Shown in pieces: positions 35,437 through 43,865 of a stretch of DNA of 64,000 nt (its first letter is position 1; each line of letters begins with the position of its first letter). The notes below the pieces were generated by a model. That model made no database searches, was not told the origin of the DNA, and saw only the letters and a program-made list of their open reading frames with translations. The stretch covers positions 310,001 through 374,000 of the forward strand of contig NZ_SJOD01000003.1 of NCBI RefSeq assembly GCF_004331175.1. Direction: 5' to 3'. Source of the stretch: Acinetobacter sp. ANC 4178 (GTDB lineage: Bacteria; Pseudomonadota; Gammaproteobacteria; Pseudomonadales; Moraxellaceae). A program made the translations under genes and the position numbers.

Positions 35437-35859
35437 ATGGGTATGAATATTGGCTCACATGATGACGATGATGTCCTACTTGATGTCAATATGACACCAT
35501 TGATTGATGTCATGTTGGTGTTGATTATTATGTTTATTATCACCATCCCAATTCCAAATAATGCCATCAATATTAATTTGCCGAATGGTGCTCCGCCACC
35601 ACAAAGCAATGAAAAACCACCTGAAATCATCAATCTCAAATTAGACGCACAAGGAAAAATCTTTTGGAATGGTCAACCTGTAGAGAATAAACAGGCTTTA
35701 GAAAACTTATTTATGACGGTGTCAAAAAAGTCCGAACAAGACCAAATTAAACTACAGCCTGACCGTATGACTGAATACAAACAAGTGGCAATGGTCATGG
35801 CGATGGCACAACGTCTAAATATCACTAAAATTGGAATTGAGAGTAACGCTTCACTTTAA
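35437..35859 (+). CDS. exbD: ExbD/TolR family protein, second copy
   Basis: Second ExbD of the operon, 140 aa. Helix motif MTPLIDVMLVLIIMFIIT holds the conserved aspartate, and the periplasmic domain ends DRMTEYKQVAMVMAMAQRLNITKIG. AAGGAG lies upstream, 21 bp after the first exbD. Two exbD genes behind one exbB match the exbD1.1-exbD1.2 arrangement described in A. baumannii. A strong terminator follows, closing the receptor operon. Confidence 0.94.
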   Translation: MGMNIGSHDDDDVLLDVNMTPLIDVMLVLIIMFIITIPIPNNAININLPNGAPPPQSNEKPPEIINLKLDAQGKIFWNGQPVENKQALENLFMTVSKKSEQDQIKLQPDRMTEYKQVAMVMAMAQRLNITKIGIESNASL

Positions 35860-35870
35860 TCTTGTAGAAA

Positions 35871-35910
35871 AAAATCCGCATTTCATTTTCTATAAAATGC
35901 GGATTTTTTT
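35871..35910 (+). terminator. Rho-independent terminator of the receptor-tonB-exbBDD operon
   Basis: AAATCCGCATTT pairs with AAATGCGGATTT and is followed by a long T run. It begins 12 bp after the second exbD stop codon. Confidence 0.93.
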
Positions 35911-36039
35911 GTTTGTAAAATCGACTTATTCACTGGTCATTTGGCTACAAAAATCCAGTATGAAAACACTCGGCATTCAAATGCTCTGATTAACCTCATG
36001 ATGCATTTTATAAGTCATCACATATAAGAATAAAAATTA

Positions 36040-36068
36040 TTCACCATACAGACCATTCTGTATATAAT
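36040..36068 (+). promoter_or_regulatory. Candidate sigma70 promoter of the lipoprotein gene, with overlapping inverted repeat
   Basis: TTCACC (36040-36045), a 17-bp spacer and TATAAT (36063-36068), 57 bp before the lipoprotein ATG. The spacer holds the inverted repeat TACAG-ACCATT-CTGTA (36047-36062), which could be an operator. Confidence 0.5.
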
Positions 36069-36124
36069 CCGCTTCTAACTTTAAAACTTAATAATTCAAT
36101 AATTTAAAACCTAGAGTCACACAA

Positions 36125-37255
36125 ATGAAGAAATTTACAACTTTAGCATTCTCTATATCCATTACAGTTTTAAGTGGATGTGGAGGAGGATCAGGTGGTT
36201 CCACCTCCTCGACAACTCCATCAGCTTCAAATTCAAATTCTGGAGGATCGACCACGTTAGCATGTAATCGAGGAATTCTTTTGAATTCCCAAATTACCGG
36301 AACTACTATTTTTGATGAGCCTTTATACAATTTGGATTATGAATATAAAAGTAGTGTCAATACTCCGAATTATGTAACTCAACTATATGCAGACGTGATT
36401 CAAAGAAATGGACAAATGCTCTATGTGAACTATGCACCCATTTATAATGTTAGTGCAGAAGAATTAGATAAAAGTACCGCAGAAAATGAAGAAATTTACG
36501 AAGGTTACATATTAAATAGCCAGGGGCTTTATACTCAAAAAACACTTCAAAAACAATCTAGTGGATGGCCTTACTATTACCTATCTTCATCTCAAGGGCT
36601 ACAAGTTTCAACAGCATTATTTAATGATGAATGCGGCCTCAATGTAGGAAAGCAAAATTTTAATTTTGAAAAGATTGATCTGTCAGGTAAAACGATAGCA
36701 GATATTTTCCCGACCAATATACTCACAGGATATCCTAAAACTCAGGATTATATTTACCTACACAATCAAGTTGGCATGATTCTAAAAGGGAATAAAGATG
36801 CTTTAGCTGCCTTACTTTCAAGCACTGCGACATTCCCAGCTGGTTCTTATGTTTATATTCCCAAATCTATTATTAATGATGATTATCAATTTTACTTTTC
36901 CGAATCTACAGTAACAGATGCAACTAGTTTAAATGACTGGATTCAAAAACATTATGGTCAATTAAATTATACCTATAAGATTGGTAAAGTTTCTAATCTC
37001 GATGTGGCATATAGTGTAGATAGTAGTGGTAATCCTCTATATGAAGGTGGTGCTGATCCTGCAATTAGCAAAGATGGAAAAATTTATGATGGAGAATGGG
37101 ATGTCAAAGGCGACATACTTTCTCCAGAATATGGCATGATTTTTAATGGCGAATTAGTCAACTACGATTCCAAAGGAAGTTATACGTTATTTAATAAATC
37201 AAGTTTTGAGTTTATTGCTCAACAGATTAAAAATAACTATCCAAGCATTAATTAA
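36125..37255 (+). CDS. Uncharacterised lipoprotein
   Basis: A 376-residue lipoprotein of unknown function. The signal peptide ends in lipobox TVLSGC, then a Gly/Ser/Thr/Asn-rich linker (about residues 19-45) lifts the globular part from the membrane. The mature part is rich in Tyr, Asn, Ser and Asp with a repeated aromatic pattern (YKSSVNTPNYV, GWPYYYL, GKIYDGEWDVKG); only one cysteine pair candidate is seen (TLACNRG and FNDECGL). No domain is recognised. The GCGGGSGGS start resembles surface lipoprotein anchors such as TbpB, but nothing further supports that family. It stands alone, with its own promoter and terminator. Confidence 0.85.
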   Translation: MKKFTTLAFSISITVLSGCGGGSGGSTSSTTPSASNSNSGGSTTLACNRGILLNSQITGTTIFDEPLYNLDYEYKSSVNTPNYVTQLYADVIQRNGQMLYVNYAPIYNVSAEELDKSTAENEEIYEGYILNSQGLYTQKTLQKQSSGWPYYYLSSSQGLQVSTALFNDECGLNVGKQNFNFEKIDLSGKTIADIFPTNILTGYPKTQDYIYLHNQVGMILKGNKDALAALLSSTATFPAGSYVYIPKSIINDDYQFYFSESTVTDATSLNDWIQKHYGQLNYTYKIGKVSNLDVAYSVDSSGNPLYEGGADPAISKDGKIYDGEWDVKGDILSPEYGMIFNGELVNYDSKGSYTLFNKSSFEFIAQQIKNNYPSIN

Positions 37256-37276
37256 ATTTTAAGCCAATAATAAACG

Positions 37277-37306
37277 AGGAGTTATTTAAAAATAACTCCT
37301 TTTTTT
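37277..37306 (+). terminator. Rho-independent terminator after the lipoprotein gene
   Basis: AGGAGTTATTT pairs with AAATAACTCCT and is followed by seven or more T residues. It lies between the convergent lipoprotein and bioD genes; only the rightward side has the T tail. Confidence 0.92.
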
Positions 37307-37310
37307 ACAT

Positions 37311-37952
37311 TTACAGCACAGGAATATCAATCCATTGCGCGTCTGGGAAATGCTTGGTTAAATAAGCTTTCAGATATTCAGAAGTATCTTTGGAAATTAA
37401 CGGATCTTGCGATTCATCATTTAAGTTATACGCCAACGCATATAAAGATAAACCTCGTGCTTTGAGTGCTTCTAGGCTCAGTAAAGTATGGTTAATACTG
37501 CCCAAACGCCCAGAACTGACTAAAATAACAGGAAACTTTTTCTGTTCAAGATAATCAATGGTCAGTAACTCTGTGGTGAGTGGCACCATTAAACCGCCAG
37601 CACCTTCCAGTAACACCACCTCAAATTTTTCTGCCAATTGCTGTGTTGCCGCTTCAATCTTGGCAAAATCAATGTCACGACCATCGAGTTTGGTGGCTAA
37701 ATGTGGTGATGCCGGATAGCTAAAAATTTCAGGCATGGTCAGTTTACTTTCATCTTCTGGCAACCAACCTGTCCCCATAATTTCACGGTGCTGCTGAATA
37801 TCTTCAGAGACATCGACATTACCCGTTTGAATCAATTTTTGGGTGATAACCTGCTGACCTTGCGCATTCCATAACTTCGCCAGATATCCTGTGGTATAGG
37901 TCTTGCCAATGCCTGTATCAATCCCACTGATAAAATAGATGTCTGCTGTCAT
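37311..37952 (-). CDS. bioD: Dethiobiotin synthetase
   Basis: ATP-dependent closure of the ureido ring, converting diaminopelargonate to dethiobiotin. The start ADIYFISGIDTGIGKTYTTGYL carries the modified P-loop; LLEGAGGLMVPL is the second signature. The ATG at 37952 (213 aa) is chosen because the longer frame upstream lies inside bioC; bioC and bioD then overlap by 4 bp. Last gene of the biotin operon. bioB, for the final step, is not in the window. Confidence 0.95.
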   Translation of the reverse strand: MTADIYFISGIDTGIGKTYTTGYLAKLWNAQGQQVITQKLIQTGNVDVSEDIQQHREIMGTGWLPEDESKLTMPEIFSYPASPHLATKLDGRDIDFAKIEAATQQLAEKFEVVLLEGAGGLMVPLTTELLTIDYLEQKKFPVILVSSGRLGSINHTLLSLEALKARGLSLYALAYNLNDESQDPLISKDTSEYLKAYLTKHFPDAQWIDIPVL

Positions 37953-38731
37953 GTTGTTCTCCGTGCAATACAATAAATCGGGTGATAGCTGAGTTTGTAC
38001 TGCACATGCCCTTGCTGATCCATCTCCGAAAATTGCTGATAATCTTGATAAAACTGTTGTAACGAATGCTTGGTCCAACGATGTGCTGTATTGGTTGCGG
38101 TCACACCCGTAGCTTTTAAATGCTGTAACACCTGCTTGGGATGGGTAAAATGCAAGCTCGTGACCTGTTCACTCAGATGTAACACGTCAAAACCTGTTTG
38201 TGTTAATACCTGTTGCAACTCAGGCAAGGTATGATATTCAAGCCCCTGCCCCGTTAAGGCTTTAATTTCTTTTAAGTTCTGCTGTCCAAAAATAGAAAAG
38301 CAAAAAAATCCCTCTTGCACCAAAGACTGTGCCACTTTGGTAAAAACTGCCTGTAAATTCGTCATCCATTGCAAAGCAGAACTGGAAGTCACCACGTTTA
38401 ATTGTGTTGGAAACTCGAGTTGTTCAATATCCCCAATTCGCCACTCAATTTGTTGCAGTTCTGAAAAATGGCGTTCAACCTCAGCATATAAGTCATTCAG
38501 AATAAGACTATCCATTTGCAAATTTTGCAATAACAGATGACTCAAATTTCCAGAACCACAGCCAATTTCAAAGACCCGTGCCTGATGAGGAGTCGGCAAA
38601 TGATCCAGTATCAATTGCATTAAATGCTGACAAATTTGCTTTTGCACGATGGCATGTTCAGTATAGCTTTGTCCCGCTTGTGCAAAACGCTGAGCAACGC
38701 GAGATTTATCTATTTGAGATGGATTCAACAC
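37949..38731 (-). CDS. bioC: Malonyl-ACP O-methyltransferase
   Basis: SAM-dependent methylation of malonyl-ACP that starts pimeloyl synthesis. N-terminus KSRVAQRFAQAGQSYTEHA is the BioC signature; the SAM motif is VFEIGCGSGNLSHLLL (about residues 52-67), with SSSALQWM after it. Length 260 aa is normal. It lies 6 bp after bioF and overlaps bioD by 4 bp. The presence of bioC implies a downstream demethylating esterase, for which the BioH-like gene at 41263-41994 is the candidate. Confidence 0.94.
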   Translation of the reverse strand: MLNPSQIDKSRVAQRFAQAGQSYTEHAIVQKQICQHLMQLILDHLPTPHQARVFEIGCGSGNLSHLLLQNLQMDSLILNDLYAEVERHFSELQQIEWRIGDIEQLEFPTQLNVVTSSSALQWMTNLQAVFTKVAQSLVQEGFFCFSIFGQQNLKEIKALTGQGLEYHTLPELQQVLTQTGFDVLHLSEQVTSLHFTHPKQVLQHLKATGVTATNTAHRWTKHSLQQFYQDYQQFSEMDQQGHVQYKLSYHPIYCIARRTT

Positions 38732-38737
38732 TAAAAC

Positions 38738-39895
38738 TCATAACAAAACGACAAACTGATCCAGTTCATCTTGCTGAAATTGGGTATTTAAACAAATACG
38801 TAAACGCGAACTTTGTACCGGAACCGTCGGTGGACGGACAGGCATAATATAAAAGCCTGCTTGCTGTAATTGTGCCGCAGTATCAACCGTTTTTTGTGAC
38901 TCACCAATAATGACGGGCACAATATGGCTGGTCGATGGACAAGCATAGCCTTTTGCCTGTATCGCTTGTTGTAAATAACTGCTTAATTGTTGTAAATGCT
39001 GACGACTGGCATTCATGCTCAACGCTTTTTGGAAAATGAAGTTGGTCCATGCCATACAGATTGGCGGTTGCGCAGTACTAAAAATTAAAGAACGCATCCG
39101 ATTTATCAGAAATGCTCGGATAATCGGATGGCAAATCAAGTAACCACCGACTGAGGCCATCGCCTTACCAAATGTCCCTACCAAGAAGTCAATCTGCTCA
39201 ATCACTTGATGTTGTTCAGCGCAGCCTAAACCTTGTTCACCACGCACCCCAATGGCATGCGCTTCATCTACATACAGCATGACTTTGGCAAATTGGGATT
39301 TAATCCGTACCAACTCAGCCAAATCAGTTTCATCGCCATCCATACTAAAAATGGATTCAGTCACCACAATAATGCGCTCAAAAGCCTCATCATCATGATA
39401 TTTTTGTAGTAACTGTGACAAATGTTGTAAGTCATTATGGCGATAACGTACATATTTGGCAGAGGAAAGACGAATCCCGTCAATCATACTGGCATGTATC
39501 AACTTATCCGCAAGAATGAGCGTCTTGGCATCACTGACCGCAGGTAAAATCCCAATATTCATGTGGTAGCCACTGTTAAATAACAGCGCGGCACGTCCAG
39601 CAAAAGCCTGACTCAAACTGGCTTCGAGCTGTTCATATTCAGGGAAATTCCCTGTCAATAAACGCGAAGAAGATGAGCTCATTAAACGATGTGCATTTGG
39701 GGTTTCATCAAAAAATTGTTCACGTAAGCTCAGATCAGAAGCCAAGCCCAAATAGTCATTGGACGCTAAATTCAACATACGGCGTTGCTGAATTTCAATC
39801 CACTTCCCCTGTTGGGTGTTCGAAGTGAATTGACGTAAATTGCCCTGCTGTTTTAGCTCATCCAACTGTACAGCGTAATGGTCTAATAAATTCAT
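38738..39895 (-). CDS. bioF: 8-amino-7-oxononanoate synthase
   Basis: PLP-dependent condensation of pimeloyl-ACP (or CoA) with alanine. Signatures: [11 protein letters not shown] near residue 40, [33 protein letters not shown], and the PLP lysine in [14 protein letters not shown]. Length 385 aa is normal. Its start overlaps the bioA stop by 4 bp and bioC follows by 6 bp. Confidence 0.96.
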   Translation of the reverse strand: MNLLDHYAVQLDELKQQGNLRQFTSNTQQGKWIEIQQRRMLNLASNDYLGLASDLSLREQFFDETPNAHRLMSSSSSRLLTGNFPEYEQLEASLSQAFAGRAALLFNSGYHMNIGILPAVSDAKTLILADKLIHASMIDGIRLSSAKYVRYRHNDLQHLSQLLQKYHDDEAFERIIVVTESIFSMDGDETDLAELVRIKSQFAKVMLYVDEAHAIGVRGEQGLGCAEQHQVIEQIDFLVGTFGKAMASVGGYLICHPIIRAFLINRMRSLIFSTAQPPICMAWTNFIFQKALSMNASRQHLQQLSSYLQQAIQAKGYACPSTSHIVPVIIGESQKTVDTAAQLQQAGFYIMPVRPPTVPVQSSRLRICLNTQFQQDELDQFVVLL

Positions 39896-41175
39896 GCGGC
39901 TTCCTCTTGCATATGGCGCACCACATCTACCAGTTCAGTCAATAAAGTATCGAGCTGCGTTTCAGAAATAACATACGGTGGCATGACATAGACCAACTTA
40001 CCAAATGGGCGGATCCAGATGCCACGTTTTACAAATTCTTGTTGTAGCGTTTTCATATCGACATTAAAGTTCAGCTCAACCACACCAATCGCGCCCAATA
40101 CACGCACATCCTGCACGTAATTGAGTTGTGCTAATGGGGCGAGATGTTGCTGCAATTGGTTGCCAATACGCTGAATGGTACTTTGCCAGTCTTGAGACAC
40201 CAAGAGCTGTGTGCTGCGTAATGCCACTGCACAAGCCAATGGATTAGCCATAAAGGTTGGACCGTGCATAAATACGCCCGCTTCACCTTTAGAGATGGTT
40301 TCTGCTACATGCTTCGAGGTTAAGGTTGCAGACAGCGTCATATAACCACCCGTTAAGCCTTTGCCTATACACATAATATCGGGTTCAACTTGCGCATGTT
40401 CCCAAGCAAAGAGTTTGCCTGTACGCCCAAAACCTGTCGCAATTTCATCAAAAATGAGCAGGATGTTATATTTTTCACAAAGCAGTTTGGCTTGGCGCAA
40501 ATACTCAGGATGGTAGAAGCGCATTCCCCCAGCACCCTGCACAATCGGCTCAATAATCAGACCCGCAATACTGTGATGATGCTGTTCTAAGGTTTGCGCG
40601 AGTTCAGCAATATCCGCGGGGTCCCAAGTCTGATCAAAACCGACTTGTGGTGCAGGAACAAAAATTCGATTGGGCAAACTGCTGCCAAAAATCTGATGCA
40701 TGCCCGTTACAGGATCACACACCGACATTGCATTCCACGTATCCCCGTGATAGCCCGAGCGTGGCGTCACAAAATTGGTCTTTTCGATATTGCCTTGCGA
40801 AGTCCAATATTGCACTGCCATTTTCAAGGAGACTTCAACCGCAACAGAACCTGAATCAGCATAGAAAATTTTGTCTAAACTGGGTGGGGTAATTTCTAAT
40901 AATAGTTTACCCAATTCAATCGCAGGATCATGGGTAAAACCACCAAACATAATATGCGACATATTTTGTAATTGATCAGTCACCGCCTGATTCAAATCTG
41001 GATGGTTATAACCATGAATCGCACACCACCATGAAGACATACCATCAATCAGTTGGCGTCCATCATCTAGTTCAATGACTGCCCCATACGCTTTCTTTAC
41101 TTTGAAAGTTGGCAGTGGATTGGTCATAGAAGTATAAGGATGCCAGATATGTTCAAGGTCAAATAAATCAGTCAT
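39892..41175 (-). CDS. bioA: Adenosylmethionine-8-amino-7-oxononanoate aminotransferase
   Basis: Class III aminotransferase making 7,8-diaminopelargonate with SAM as amino donor. Start [18 protein letters not shown] is diagnostic for Bio[32 protein letters not shown] and [18 protein letters not shown] with the PLP lysine in [11 protein letters not shown] follow. Length 427 aa. It overlaps bioF by 4 bp and follows the BioH-like gene by 87 bp on the same strand. Confidence 0.97.
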   Translation of the reverse strand: MTDLFDLEHIWHPYTSMTNPLPTFKVKKAYGAVIELDDGRQLIDGMSSWWCAIHGYNHPDLNQAVTDQLQNMSHIMFGGFTHDPAIELGKLLLEITPPSLDKIFYADSGSVAVEVSLKMAVQYWTSQGNIEKTNFVTPRSGYHGDTWNAMSVCDPVTGMHQIFGSSLPNRIFVPAPQVGFDQTWDPADIAELAQTLEQHHHSIAGLIIEPIVQGAGGMRFYHPEYLRQAKLLCEKYNILLIFDEIATGFGRTGKLFAWEHAQVEPDIMCIGKGLTGGYMTLSATLTSKHVAETISKGEAGVFMHGPTFMANPLACAVALRSTQLLVSQDWQSTIQRIGNQLQQHLAPLAQLNYVQDVRVLGAIGVVELNFNVDMKTLQQEFVKRGIWIRPFGKLVYVMPPYVISETQLDTLLTELVDVVRHMQEEAA

Positions 41176-41262
41176 CCATAACTCCTGTGGTGTCGTATTT
41201 TTTGCAATGAGGGCTATCTTAAACCTGCAAGTTTCTAAAAAACATTGCGAGAATGGTCATTC

Positions 41263-41994
41263 CTAGACAGCCTGAAGCGGTTGCTTCAGAAAATCTTCAA
41301 TAATTTGCATAGTTTGTTCAACATGGAAGCGAGGAAAACCATGCGAAGCGCGTTCAATACTTACAACTTTTACATTTTCTGTAAGTAATTGCTGCATATT
41401 TTGAATAATTTCGCAAGGAACCAGTGCATCATGCTGTGCAAACACATGTAATTGCTGTCCTGTATAATGCGCTAAAGTTTCGGTTAAATTCAACTGCTCT
41501 AGTAAGACTAAACCTTGTTCTAAGAGTGAAATTGGCTGAGGTTTAATCAGTTTTTGCATTTGGATAAAATCTTTCTTGGCAGAATCTGCTCCTTGGCACA
41601 CCAAAAATCCAAAGCGCTTGAGCGTTGCCACAGCATCTTGTTGAAAGGACAGTTTGAATTGCTTAAATGTTTCTTGTGGCATTGCGGTTGACCAGTTTGG
41701 TTGTGCAACAAAACATGGATTCGATGCCAAAGTAATCAAGGTTTTTTGTTCTGCATATTGTTGTTGTAGTTGCTGCGTCAATAGAGTTGCCAGTTGTCCA
41801 CCCAACGACCAGCCCATAATCACATCAAAGCGATGGGCCAATTCGACATGTTGTTGCAGAATCTCCTCATCCAAGGCATTAAAAATATTGATCAGTTCAA
41901 CATGATGTCCCTGTTGTTGTAGTTTGTGCTGTAAGGATTCCAACAACTGTGTTCCACCACCCCAACCCGTAATCAGTAAAATACTCGCGTTCAA
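41263..41994 (-). CDS. BioH-like alpha/beta hydrolase (candidate pimeloyl-ACP methyl ester esterase)
   Basis: Alpha/beta hydrolase of 243 aa heading the biotin operon. It begins LLITGWGGG (oxyanion region), has the nucleophile elbow GWSLGGQ (serine near residue 63) and a probable acid/base pair in AQHDALVP and RASHGFPRFH. In biotin synthesis such an esterase removes the methyl group from pimeloyl-ACP methyl ester. Known solutions include BioH, BioG, BioK, BioJ and the Moraxella BtsA; the sequence cannot be assigned to one of these with certainty, but its position immediately upstream of bioA-bioF-bioC-bioD strongly supports that step. Confidence 0.8.
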   Translation of the reverse strand: MNASILLITGWGGGTQLLESLQHKLQQQGHHVELINIFNALDEEILQQHVELAHRFDVIMGWSLGGQLATLLTQQLQQQYAEQKTLITLASNPCFVAQPNWSTAMPQETFKQFKLSFQQDAVATLKRFGFLVCQGADSAKKDFIQMQKLIKPQPISLLEQGLVLLEQLNLTETLAHYTGQQLHVFAQHDALVPCEIIQNMQQLLTENVKVVSIERASHGFPRFHVEQTMQIIEDFLKQPLQAV

Positions 41995-42243
41995 CGTTTT
42001 GCTCTAAAAATGAAACTTTGTACAGCAGTATAACGACTTTTATTTTACGACTGAGCTGCATTTCCTATCATTCTCAAACTGCAAAGTCACACAGTTTCAG
42101 CTTATAAAGTCATTCCACATATGGTTCAAGTTTTAATCCCCCTCGCCAATCACTTCACATAGGCATTCTGGAATTTTGTTGTACGGGTGACAGCAATAGT
42201 TTGCTAAGATGAAACTTCCATAGCGTCGAAAAATCAGAAGAAA

Positions 42244-42813
42244 ATGACTTTAAATCAATTGCTCCGTGTCGGTTTAATGGGTATAACCTGTACTTTCGGA
42301 ATTTATCATCTCAGTCATGCCGAAACTTCGATTTTTTCTTCTTCCACCGCAAGCCAAAAACAATGGGTTGGACAAGCAGCGCCTAGCTTTAAGTTACAAG
42401 ATCAAAATGGCAAATGGCATGAGTCCAAACAATATCGTGGTCAATGGATGGTCTTATATTTTTACCCCAAAGATGACTCTCCTGGCTGCACTCAAGAAGC
42501 CAACCAGTTTAAAGCACTGTATCCTCAATTTTTAAAAGCAAATGCGGTGGTATTGGGCGTTAGCCTAGACGATGTTAAATCCCATCAAAAATTTTCCAGC
42601 AAATTGGGATTACCTTTTCCAATTTTGGCAGATCAAAAACAACAACTGGCAGGTCAGTTCGGCATAGTCCGTAATTTTGGAGTCGCTCAAATTGCGAAGC
42701 GTGAAACTTTCTTGATTGATCCCAAAGGCACGATTGTCTATCACTACAGCAGTGTGAATACACAAACTCATGCCAATCAGGTTTTAGCAGACATTCAAAA
42801 AATAAAATGGTAA
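42244..42813 (+). CDS. Exported 1-Cys peroxiredoxin (BCP/AhpC-TSA family)
   Basis: Thiol peroxidase of the bacterioferritin-comigratory-protein type with an N-terminal signal (about residues 1-26, ending HLSHAET), so it is probably periplasmic. The peroxidatic cysteine is in FYPKDDSPGCTQEANQF; the position of the resolving cysteine five residues later in E. coli BCP is alanine, and no other cysteine exists in the mature protein, making it a 1-Cys enzyme. 189 aa. Divergent from the biotin operon and followed 6 bp later by a small membrane protein gene. Confidence 0.9.
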   Translation: MTLNQLLRVGLMGITCTFGIYHLSHAETSIFSSSTASQKQWVGQAAPSFKLQDQNGKWHESKQYRGQWMVLYFYPKDDSPGCTQEANQFKALYPQFLKANAVVLGVSLDDVKSHQKFSSKLGLPFPILADQKQQLAGQFGIVRNFGVAQIAKRETFLIDPKGTIVYHYSSVNTQTHANQVLADIQKIKW

Positions 42814-42819
42814 TAACTA

Positions 42820-43329
42820 ATGCAATTACAAAACAATGAAAAAATTTTATATAAAACAAAACCTATAAGTTCTATTTACCTATTTTTCCTATGTATGGTC
42901 ATAGGAATATATGTTTCTTTTGCACTTCCGTTGCAGTCTAAACATTTTATAATGTTGGCTATATTATGCTTGTTGAGTTTTTTTAGATTTTTTGACTCTA
43001 TCATTATTACCAACCAACGTATCATTTCACATCTGTTTTTACGCCAGCGTACAGTTCAACTTTCGACATTGCAACAACCACCTTTTCTCACGATTGACCC
43101 TAAAAAATTCAGACAATATGAATGGCAACGTAAATTATTAAAACAAAATTTCCAAGATTTTTGGCTATATAAAACAGATATTTATTTTAAAAAATTAATT
43201 GGTGTAGTAGAGCCAAACCCTTTAGAAAGAATCCCTTTATCTCTTTTTTCAAAAAAACAGAAAGATCGAATCATTCAAACATTGGCACAATCATGGCAAC
43301 TTGATCCAACGATTGAACATCGAGAATAA
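42820..43329 (+). CDS. Small membrane protein with PH-like (YdbS/DUF304-type) domain
   Basis: 169-residue protein with a basic start, two membrane helices (about residues 17-38 and 42-60) and a soluble part containing the IIITNQRIISH piece typical of bacterial PH-like YdbS proteins, where the start is usually EKILYKTKP as here. No function is known. The ribosome binding site is weak and the gene begins 6 bp after the peroxiredoxin stop codon, so translation is probably coupled. Confidence 0.72.
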   Translation: MQLQNNEKILYKTKPISSIYLFFLCMVIGIYVSFALPLQSKHFIMLAILCLLSFFRFFDSIIITNQRIISHLFLRQRTVQLSTLQQPPFLTIDPKKFRQYEWQRKLLKQNFQDFWLYKTDIYFKKLIGVVEPNPLERIPLSLFSKKQKDRIIQTLAQSWQLDPTIEHRE

Positions 43330-43363
43330 GCTGTAATTTGATATCAAAAAAAATTTAAACCAT

Positions 43364-43391
43364 AAAAAACCCAGTATTTACTGGGTTTTTT
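43364..43391. terminator. Bidirectional Rho-independent terminator between the membrane-protein gene and bfr
   Basis: AAAAAACCCAGT pairs with ACTGGGTTTTTT around an ATTT loop, giving T runs in both directions between two convergent genes. Confidence 0.94.
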
Positions 43392-43400
43392 ATTTGTATC

Positions 43401-43865
43401 TTACATTTGCGACTGAATATAATTTTGTAAGCCAATCAATTCAATTAAACGAATTTGCTTTTCTAACCAATAAGTATGGTCTTCTTCAGTATCTGACATT
43501 TGCTGACGCAACATATCACGCGTGACATAATCACCTTTTTCTTCCGCCAATTTCACGCCTTGCGCCAATTTCTCACGTACATGATATTCCAGTGCCAAGT
43601 CGGCCTTTAAACAGGTCACCACATCTTGTCCTACATCAATATCATCACGGTTCATATTCGGTGTACCTTCTAGAAAGAGTACACGACGAATTAAGGCATC
43701 TGCATGAGAGGCTTCTTCTTGCATTTCATGATCAATACGCTCAAAGATTTTACTTAAGCCCCAATCTTCATACATACGTGAATGAATAAGATATTGATCG
43801 CGAGCTGCAAGTTCACCACCAATCAACATATTTAAATAGTCTACTACTTCTGGATTGCCGCGCAT
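43401..43865 (-). CDS. bfr: Bacterioferritin-type iron storage protein lacking the haem-ligand methionine
   Basis: Ferritin-like 24-mer subunit of 154 aa that oxidises and stores iron. Counting from the ATG at 43865 ([12 protein letters not shown]), the ferroxidase ligands are present: Glu18 (GGEL), Glu51 and His54 (EEASHAD), Glu94 region (LALEYH) and the EEDH motif near 127-130. Position 52, which is the haem-binding methionine in E. coli Bfr, is alanine, so this subunit probably does not bind haem by itself, like Pseudomonas FtnA or one of the two Neisseria Bfr subunits. A start 15 bp upstream is possible but poorly supported. Single gene with its own terminator. Confidence 0.93.
   Translation of the reverse strand: MRGNPEVVDYLNMLIGGELAARDQYLIHSRMYEDWGLSKIFERIDHEMQEEASHADALIRRVLFLEGTPNMNRDDIDVGQDVVTCLKADLALEYHVREKLAQGVKLAEEKGDYVTRDMLRQQMSDTEEDHTYWLEKQIRLIELIGLQNYIQSQM

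Noticed and set aside
36125..37255. TbpB-like transferrin-binding lipoprotein
   Set aside because: Only the anchor region resembles TbpB; no barrel or handle motifs, no Slam gene, and no matching receptor of the TbpA type nearby.
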